Shown here: one piece after another, positions 6,821 to 12,088 of the stretch
Layout of the letters: each line of letters begins with the position of its first letter
Numbering within the stretch: the stretch's first letter is position 1
Translations under genes and position numbers: made by a program
Notes under the pieces: generated by a model
The model's database searches: none
What the model was told of the DNA's origin: nothing
The model's input: only the letters and a program-made list of their open reading frames with translations
Source: G020354085 sp964629975
GTDB lineage: Bacteria > Pseudomonadota > Gammaproteobacteria > Acidiferrobacterales > Sulfurifustaceae
Direction of reading: 5' to 3'
Length of the DNA: 12,088 nt
Assembly (NCBI GenBank): GCA_964629975.1
Contig: CAZVUN010000093.1
Span: 1-12,088 of the forward strand

Positions 6821-7269
6821 CCGAGGCCGACATGCGCTTCATGCAGCGGGCGCTCGAGCTCGCGCGTCATGCCGCGACCCTGGGCGAGGTCCCGGTCGGG
6901 GCGGTGGTGGTACGCGACGGGGAGTTGATCGGCGAGGGCTGGAACCAGCCGATCGTGACCCACGACCCGACCGCGCACGCCGAGATCGTGGCGCTGCGCG
7001 CGGCGGCGCAGCGCGTGCAGAACTATCGGCTGACCGATGCGACCTTGTATGTAACGCTCGAGCCGTGTGCGATGTGCGCCGGCGCGATCGTGCATGCGCG
7101 CATCGCGCGCGTGGTCTTCGGTGCGGCCGACCCCAAGGCCGGGGCGGGCGGTTCAGTATTCAACTTGCTGGCCCACGCGCGCCTCAACCACCGTGCCGCC
7201 GTTGTCGGCGGCGTGCTGCAGGCGCCATGCGCGAGTCTGCTGCAGGCCTTCTTTGAGGCGCGGCGTTGA
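6817..7269 (+). CDS. tadA: tRNA-specific adenosine deaminase
   Basis: TadA deaminates A34 to inosine in tRNA-Arg(ACG), giving wobble decoding. The zinc-deaminase signature is complete: HAE (His54 ligand, Glu56 proton shuttle) and PCAMC (Cys84 and Cys87 ligands), with the TadA-type contexts HDPTAHAEI and NYRLTDATLYVTLEPC. The 150 residues are typical though short at the C-terminus compared with E. coli. The chosen GTG at 6817 overlaps the guaA stop as GTGA, suggesting coupling to guaA. Alternatives are GTG at 6811 and ATG at 6832; the latter has GAGG 5 bases upstream but would trim the conserved first helix. The stop lies only 3 bases from the end of the convergent lipoprotein gene. Confidence 0.96.
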   Translation: MTEADMRFMQRALELARHAATLGEVPVGAVVVRDGELIGEGWNQPIVTHDPTAHAEIVALRAAAQRVQNYRLTDATLYVTLEPCAMCAGAIVHARIARVVFGAADPKAGAGGSVFNLLAHARLNHRAAVVGGVLQAPCASLLQAFFEARR

Positions 7270-7272
7270 ACG

Positions 7273-7689
7273 TCAGCGCGCCCCGGCATAGCCGGGCACA
7301 CGCGCGCGCAGCGCTTCATAGCCCACCGCCACCACCTTGCCGTCGTGCAGCAGCACCGGTGTGAGCTCGTCGTCGCTCACTTGGTCGTCGCGCGCCGTCA
7401 GGTGGGTGTAGTAGAAGAGAACCTCGTACGCCGTTTGATCCGCGCCGGTGACGGTATCGACCCGATAGGGGTTGGCGACCTGCGCGCGATGCACGGTGCC
7501 GAGGAGCCCGCCCGCGCTGTCGCTGCCCATGACCTGGTCCACCTGCTGCCGCGTCATGCCGGCCGAGAGCAGCGCGATGTTGTGCCGGTTGCGGTCGCGC
7601 AGCGCGTCGATCGGATCGACGTAGAGATTGGCGCAGGCCGCGAGCGCAGCGGCGAGGGCCAGGATCAGGGCAGCGGGCTTGTCGAACAT
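7273..7689 (-). CDS. Small BamE/SmpA-like lipoprotein of unknown role
   Basis: The product has 138 residues. Residues 1-19 form a lipoprotein signal with lipobox LAAC (Cys19, followed by Ala, favouring the outer membrane). Residues 44-55 read GMTRQQVDQVMG, the helix motif typical of the BamE/SmpA/OmlA fold, preceded by a basic helix (LRDRNRHNIALL). The later part is strand-rich, with NPYR, YEVLFYYT, DDELTPVL and a final DGKVVAVGYEAL. This matches a domain-of-unknown-function lipoprotein family, possibly DUF3192-like, but I am not certain of the family. It is not BamE itself, whose core differs. The gene lies 33 bases downstream of mltF on the same strand and is probably co-transcribed with it. 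No strong ribosome binding site is visible. Confidence 0.85.
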   Translation of the reverse strand: MFDKPAALILALAAALAACANLYVDPIDALRDRNRHNIALLSAGMTRQQVDQVMGSDSAGGLLGTVHRAQVANPYRVDTVTGADQTAYEVLFYYTHLTARDDQVSDDELTPVLLHDGKVVAVGYEALRARVPGYAGAR

Positions 7690-7722
7690 GCGCGGACTTC
7701 GCTTGTCACGCTTGTTTGTTTG

Positions 7723-9177
7723 TCAGAGCGCCGGCAGGCGCAGGTCGAGTACGCGGCTGCGGTTCCTTTCGCGCTCTTCCTCGTCGAGCTTGACCAGCAC
7801 ATCGTAATAGGTACGCACGCGGTTGACAAAGATCACGGCCTCATGGCCGCGCGCAAAACCGAAGCGGGTACGGCGGAACCACTTGGCAGAGGCGAGCAGC
7901 GGCAGGCGCTCCTTGACGTCGTGCCAGCTGTCGGGGTCGGCGCCCTGCGCGCGCGTCAGCTCGCGTGCGTCTTGCAGGTGATAGTAACCGATGTTGTAGG
8001 CCGCGAGCGCGAGCCACAGGCGGTCCGGACCCCGGACGGTTTCGGGCAGGCGATTCATGAGCTCGCGCACATAGCGTGCGCCACCGCGCACGCTCTGCTC
8101 GGCATCGAGCCGGTCGGTTACGCCCACCTGTTCGGCAGTCTCCCCGGTCAGCATCATCAGGCCACGCACGCCGGTGGGCGACACGGCCGCCGGATCCCAG
8201 TACGACTCCTGGTAGCCGATCGCGGCGAGCAGACGCCAGTCGAGGTCGAACTCGCGCGCCGCCCTGCGGAACAGCTGCTCGTAGAGCGGCAGGCGGTTCT
8301 GTATGCGCAGGCGGTACACCGTCAGGTTGACGAAGTTGGAGCGGCTGGCCGGTCCGAAGTAGCGATCGATGAGTCGCCCCAGCTCGCCACTGGTCTGCTG
8401 CTGATCGAGAAAACGCACCGCCGCCTGGTAGAGACTGTCGTCCGGCGCCAGGGGGAACGCCCAGGCGAGCGCCTGCGGATCGCCGAGCTCGAAGGCGACC
8501 TGCAACTCGGGAAAGTACTGGCGATTGATCGTGACGATGTGGTCGTGCGCGACCGTCACGTCGAGCAGGCCCTCCCATACCATGCGCAACAGCTCGTCCG
8601 CATCCTTGTCGCGGCTCTCCATCCAGCCGAGATCCGCGTGGTCCTGTTTGAGCGCGTAGAGCCGCTCGGCATAGCTGCTGCCGGCGGGCACCTCGATCTG
8701 GTAGCCGGCGAGCGCGGCGGGGCAGCCCGGACGTTTGGTGCCGAGGCGGTACACGACCTGCTGCCGCGCCTCGCGGTAGGGCGGCGTGAACCGCACCCAC
8801 TGGCGGCGCGCCTCGGTCACGGTGAGGCCCGCGGCCGCGAAGTCGGCATCGCCCCGCAGAAGCACGGCAAAGACCTGCTCGGCGCTGTCGGCCACGATCG
8901 CCTTGATGCGCACGCCGAGCGAGTCGGCGAACGCCTTGGCGAGATCGTATTCGAAGCCGGCGTAGCCTTCCGGCGTGGGATAGTAGGTGGCAAGGCCCGG
9001 GCGTGTCACCACGACCAGCTGGCCGCTCGATTTCACTGCCGCGAGGCGATTGGCATCCGACAGCGTGCAGGCCGACAGCAGCAGTGCCGCGATGCCGACC
9101 GCGGCCTGTTGCGCGACGCCGCGCGCGTGACGGTGGGTTGCGCGGCGCGATGCTTCAGCCCGGGACCGGTGATGCAT
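7723..9177 (-). CDS. mltF: Membrane-bound lytic murein transglycosylase F
   Basis: MltF cleaves the glycan strands of peptidoglycan, forming 1,6-anhydro-muramic acid ends, from the periplasmic face of the outer membrane. From this start the protein has 484 residues (518 in E. coli). A basic N-terminus leads to a hydrophobic core and lipobox LSAC (Cys37). An extracellular solute-binding (SBP3-type) regulatory domain covers about 50-275, and the SLT catalytic domain about 300-450. The catalytic Glu324 is in YQESYWDP, followed by SPTGVRGLMMLT and the AAYNIGYYH motif. ATG 9177 was chosen to give a normal-length lipoprotein signal; ATG 9207 and GTG 9213 are in-frame alternatives, and none has a good Shine-Dalgarno sequence. 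It diverges from tRNA-Ser(CGA). The solute-binding domain may sense muropeptides; its ligand cannot be read from the sequence. Confidence 0.95.
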   Translation of the reverse strand: MHHRSRAEASRRATHRHARGVAQQAAVGIAALLLSACTLSDANRLAAVKSSGQLVVVTRPGLATYYPTPEGYAGFEYDLAKAFADSLGVRIKAIVADSAEQVFAVLLRGDADFAAAGLTVTEARRQWVRFTPPYREARQQVVYRLGTKRPGCPAALAGYQIEVPAGSSYAERLYALKQDHADLGWMESRDKDADELLRMVWEGLLDVTVAHDHIVTINRQYFPELQVAFELGDPQALAWAFPLAPDDSLYQAAVRFLDQQQTSGELGRLIDRYFGPASRSNFVNLTVYRLRIQNRLPLYEQLFRRAAREFDLDWRLLAAIGYQESYWDPAAVSPTGVRGLMMLTGETAEQVGVTDRLDAEQSVRGGARYVRELMNRLPETVRGPDRLWLALAAYNIGYYHLQDARELTRAQGADPDSWHDVKERLPLLASAKWFRRTRFGFARGHEAVIFVNRVRTYYDVLVKLDEEERERNRSRVLDLRLPAL

Positions 9178-9230
9178 GATTTTGAGCCTAGCCGTCGAGC
9201 GCCGCATTGTCACGGCGCGGGGCGCGCGGG

Positions 9231-9259
9231 TTGTCGGTCAGTGGAACAACGCGTAAAGT
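9231..9259 (+). promoter_or_regulatory. Promoter of tRNA-Ser(CGA) with GC-rich discriminator
   Basis: TTGTCG (9231-9236) and TAAAGT (9254-9259) are separated by 17 bases. The next bases, 9260-9270, are almost all G or C. Such a discriminator is typical of stable-RNA promoters under stringent (ppGpp/DksA) control. Transcription should start at about 9266, leaving a tRNA leader of only a few bases. Confidence 0.6.
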
Positions 9260-9270
9260 AGGCGCCCCGC

Positions 9271-9361
9271 GGAGAGGTACCGAAGCGGTCATACCGGCGC
9301 AGACTCGAAATCTGTTGGGGGCGTAAGCCCCACGTGGGTTCGAATCCCACCCTCTCCGCCA
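9271..9361 (+). tRNA. tRNA-Ser, anticodon CGA
   Basis: The 91 bases form a class II cloverleaf. The acceptor stem is GGAGAGG (9271-9277) with CCTCTCC (9351-9357), then discriminator G and an encoded CCA. The anticodon stem-loop GCAGA-CTCGAAA-TCTGT gives anticodon CGA, which reads UCG. A long variable arm with a GGGG/CCCC stem is characteristic of serine tRNAs, and the T arm is GTGGG-TTCGAAT-CCCAC. It sits between divergent mltF and the cNMP/rhodanese gene. Confidence 0.98.
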
Positions 9362-9373
9362 CCCACGCAGCAA

Positions 9374-9441
9374 GGGGCGCCGCAGGCGCCCCGGTCGGGC
9401 GGCCGACGCCGCCGCGCGCGCGGCGGCGGCGGCGGGCTTTT
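9374..9441 (+). terminator. GC-rich hairpins downstream of tRNA-Ser(CGA), probable terminator
   Basis: A perfect 8-bp hairpin, GGGGCGCC (9374-9381) with GGCGCCCC (9385-9392), lacks a T run. A 22-base perfect palindrome (9407-9428) and more CGG repeats follow, ending in TTTT (9438-9441). Together they probably end the tRNA transcript. Exact pairing is ambiguous because the segment is almost pure G and C. Confidence 0.5.
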
Positions 9442-9479
9442 ATGCCCCGGGCGGCGCGCGCGATCATCGTACGCGCGGC

Positions 9480-9508
9480 TGGCGCGTCCTGGCGGAACGC
9501 GAAATAAT
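9480..9508 (+). promoter_or_regulatory. Candidate promoter abutting the cNMP/rhodanese gene start
   Basis: AATAAT (9503-9508) matches the -10 consensus at 5 of 6 positions and ends 7 bases before the ATG. Seventeen bases upstream the -35 position holds a weak TGGCGC (9480-9485). If used, transcription would start at or next to the ATG at 9516, giving little or no 5' leader. Confidence 0.4.
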
Positions 9509-9515
9509 CGCGCGC

Positions 9516-10544
9516 ATGACCGCATCGGATTCGCTGCGTTCGCTCATTCCCCTCAATGCGCTCGGTGAAGAGGCATGGCGCGAGCTGCTGGCGCAGGCGC
9601 GCATCGAGCAGTTGCCGGCGCGCAGCGCGCTGTTTCGTCAGGGCGACACGGACAACGAGGCGATCTACGTCGTCGCCGGCGAAGTGATCCTGGCGGCCGA
9701 CGACGGGGCCGAGCGACGCATCGTCGGCGGCAGCGACGAGGCGCGCTACGCGCTCGCGCAGCTCAAACCGCGCCAGTACACCGGCACCGCGGCCACCGAC
9801 GTGACGATCCTGCGCATCGACAGCGACCGCCTGGACCAGATGCTCACGCGCGATCAGTCCATTGGCTACGAGGTGATGGAATTCGACGCAGGCGTCGACC
9901 CGCAGTGGCTGATGCGCATGGTGCGGCTGCCGGTGTTCGAGCGCCTGCCGGCCGAAAGCATCAATGCCCTGCTTGCGCGTCTCGAGCCAGTCGAGGTCAA
10001 GGCCGGACAGGTGATCCTGCGCCAGGGCGAGAGCGGCGACTACTACTATGTCGTCAAGAGCGGGCGTGTCTCGGTGTCACGCAAGACCGAGGCCGGCAAG
10101 GTCGTGGTGCTGAATGAGCTGGGCGAGGGCGAGGGTTTCGGGGAAGAGGCGTTGCTGTCGGAGGAGCCGCGCAATGCCACGGTGATCGCCAAGGAAGACG
10201 GCGTGCTGCTGCGCCTGACGCGGCACGACTTCGATGCGCTCATGAAGGCGCCACTCGTGCACTACGTGTCGGAGGCCGAGGCGCGCGGCCTGGTGCAGGC
10301 CGGCGCCGGCCTGCTCGATGTGCGCACCGAGGACGAATTCAAGCGCGGCGCGGTGAAGGGCAGCCAGAACCTGCCGCTCTACCTGGTGCGCATCAAGGCG
10401 GCCACCCTCGACAAGCAACGCAAGTATGTCGCCTATTGCCAGACCGGGCGGCGCAGTTGTGCCGCCGCGTTTCTGCTGTGCCAGCGCGGCTTCGACGTCG
10501 CGGTGCTGCGCGGTGGCCTCAATGCGCTTGCCAAGCCGGCCTAG
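9516..10544 (+). CDS. Double cyclic-nucleotide-binding domain and rhodanese fusion protein
   Basis: Three domains can be read in 342 residues. An N-terminal cNMP-binding-like fold (about 15-112) has the entry motif SALFRQGD but no phosphate-binding cassette, so it is probably degenerate. A second cNMP domain (about 135-245) has QVILRQGESGDYYYVVKSG and the cassette FGEEALLSEEPRNATV, with Glu210 and Arg219 positioned as in functional cNMP sites. A C-terminal rhodanese domain (about 250-340) starts with LLDVRTEDEF and has the active-site loop CQTGRRS with Cys308, so sulfur or persulfide transfer is possible. There is no helix-turn-helix, so it is not a CRP-type regulator, and no signal peptide, so it should be cytoplasmic. 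A nucleotide-controlled sulfurtransferase is an inference. No Shine-Dalgarno sequence precedes the ATG. It lies between two tRNA-Ser genes. Confidence 0.95.
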   Translation: MTASDSLRSLIPLNALGEEAWRELLAQARIEQLPARSALFRQGDTDNEAIYVVAGEVILAADDGAERRIVGGSDEARYALAQLKPRQYTGTAATDVTILRIDSDRLDQMLTRDQSIGYEVMEFDAGVDPQWLMRMVRLPVFERLPAESINALLARLEPVEVKAGQVILRQGESGDYYYVVKSGRVSVSRKTEAGKVVVLNELGEGEGFGEEALLSEEPRNATVIAKEDGVLLRLTRHDFDALMKAPLVHYVSEAEARGLVQAGAGLLDVRTEDEFKRGAVKGSQNLPLYLVRIKAATLDKQRKYVAYCQTGRRSCAAAFLLCQRGFDVAVLRGGLNALAKPA

Positions 10545-10589
10545 CCGCGCGGCGCGCGTTGCGGTTGCCGGCGCGCTGGTTTACCCTTG

Positions 10590-10606
10590 CCGGCCCCTTC
10601 GGCCGG
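10590..10606 (+). terminator. Weak hairpin after the cNMP/rhodanese gene
   Basis: CCGGCC (10590-10595) pairs with GGCCGG (10601-10606) around a 5-base loop, 45 bases past the stop. No T run follows, so it may be a Rho-assisted end or an mRNA 3' stabiliser. The transcript could also continue into tRNA-Ser(GGA), which has no clear promoter of its own. Confidence 0.3.
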
Positions 10607-10637
10607 TTGACCGTGCCTGCTGCGGGCCGCTGTTGTT

Positions 10638-10729
10638 GGAGAGGTGTCCGAGCGGTTGAAGGAGCATGACTGGAAATCATGTATACGGCTCAAACCGTAT
10701 CGAGGGTTCGAATCCCTCCCTCTCCGCCA
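10638..10729 (+). tRNA. tRNA-Ser, anticodon GGA
   Basis: The 92 bases form a class II cloverleaf: acceptor GGAGAGG (10638-10644) with CCTCTCC (10719-10725), discriminator G and encoded CCA. The anticodon stem-loop CATGA-CTGGAAA-TCATG gives GGA, reading UCC and UCU. The variable arm is TACGG with CCGTA, and the T arm is GAGGG-TTCGAAT-CCCTC. It shares its acceptor stem and 3' end with the upstream tRNA-Ser(CGA). A TTGACC lies at 10607-10612, but no good -10 box fits it. Confidence 0.98.
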
Positions 10730-10741
10730 GTCGCAAACAAA

Positions 10742-10761
10742 CGGGGCCCTTAGGGGCCCCG
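10742..10761 (+). terminator. Terminator hairpin after tRNA-Ser(GGA)
   Basis: CGGGGCCC (10742-10749) pairs perfectly with GGGCCCCG (10754-10761) around loop TTAG, 12 bases past the tRNA CCA end. Only a short, interrupted T-rich stretch follows (ATTGCATT), so termination may be partial. Confidence 0.6.
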
Positions 10762-10820
10762 ATTGCATTGCGGACCCGGCGCGGCATGCGCCGGGGACTC
10801 AACACGCCCTTGGCGGTGCG

Positions 10821-10829
10821 TGGTAGACT
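10821..10829 (+). promoter_or_regulatory. Extended -10 promoter of the SRP RNA gene
   Basis: TGG-TAGACT contains the TG-N extension and a 4/6 match to the -10 hexamer. Transcription would begin near 10836, about 10 bases before the mature SRP RNA. No good -35 is visible, which an extended -10 can tolerate. Confidence 0.5.
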
Positions 10830-10845
10830 GCGGCAAAGCGTCTAT

Positions 10846-10961
10846 GGCGGCAAGAGCCGGTCCCCTCGGCGACGAACGACTGTGAACCCGGTCAGGTCCG
10901 GAAGGAAGCAGCCGTAGCAGCCCGTTCGGGTGCCGGGGTGTGGCTGGCTTGCGCCGCCACC
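10846..10961 (+). ncRNA. ffs: Signal recognition particle RNA (4.5S RNA)
   Basis: The near-invariant domain IV is present: GGTCAGGTCCGGAAGGAAGC begins at 10890, with the GGAA tetraloop and the asymmetric AGCAGCC side that binds Ffh. The ends close as GGCGGC (10846-10851) with GCCGCC (10953-10958), followed by a short ACC tail. The length of about 116 bases and lack of an Alu domain match the gammaproteobacterial small SRP RNA (114 nt in E. coli). With Ffh it targets nascent membrane proteins to FtsY and SecYEG. dnaX starts 34 bases after its 3' end, an order I recall from Pseudomonas. End positions are accurate to a few bases. Confidence 0.96.
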
Positions 10962-10995
10962 TATTCGTGATGCCGTCGACGAGCCGTTACTGCCC

Positions 10996-12088
<1,093 letters not shown>

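Noticed and set aside
7345..9261. 638-codon plus-strand frame opposite mltF and the lipoprotein gene
   Set aside because: It is antisense to genes with intact catalytic motifs and lipoboxes; its composition is that of a GC-rich antisense shadow and it has no domain.
10607..10612. TTGACC as the -35 element of tRNA-Ser(GGA)
   Set aside because: No TATAAT-like hexamer lies 16-18 bases downstream, and a start placed there would fall inside the tRNA.

Overview
The window is GC-rich chromosomal DNA (by eye roughly two-thirds G+C) with the gene content of a gammaproteobacterium. The xseA / guaB-guaA / tadA / mltF neighbourhood, a roughly 115-nt 4.5S-type SRP RNA just upstream of dnaX, and tRNAs with encoded CCA all fit that class. 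The base composition and a small lipoprotein resembling SoxXA-binding proteins suggest a sulfur-oxidising lineage such as Chromatiales or Acidiferrobacterales; this placement is an inference. I see no insertion sequence, prophage, CRISPR array or defence island.

Layout, left to right. (1) A plus-strand WD40 seven-bladed propeller gene, open at the left edge, meets a minus-strand block of xseA (exonuclease VII large subunit) followed by an M23 endopeptidase. The two convergent genes end in one shared CTAG. (2) A small minus-strand lipoprotein with its own terminator lies upstream of xseA and diverges from guaB. (3) The plus-strand purine and tRNA-modification block is guaB, guaA and tadA. guaB (IMP to XMP) and guaA (XMP to GMP) are separated by a good intrinsic terminator, and tadA overlaps the end of guaA. 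(4) A minus-strand cell-envelope pair follows: mltF (lytic transglycosylase F), then a BamE-like small lipoprotein, whose end nearly touches tadA. (5) On the plus strand come tRNA-Ser(CGA), a double cNMP-binding/rhodanese fusion gene, tRNA-Ser(GGA), the SRP RNA gene ffs, and dnaX (clamp-loader tau/gamma), which is cut by the right edge.

The most notable signals are regulatory. guaB has a -35/-10 pair with 17-bp spacing whose perfect TATAAT ends 5 bases before the ATG, and no Shine-Dalgarno sequence, so its mRNA is probably leaderless. The cNMP/rhodanese gene has a similar but weaker arrangement. The terminator between guaB and guaA suggests attenuation or unequal expression of the two GMP-synthesis steps. 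No clear new multi-gene system is visible. The least understood products are the WD40 protein, the cNMP-cNMP-rhodanese fusion and the two small lipoproteins.
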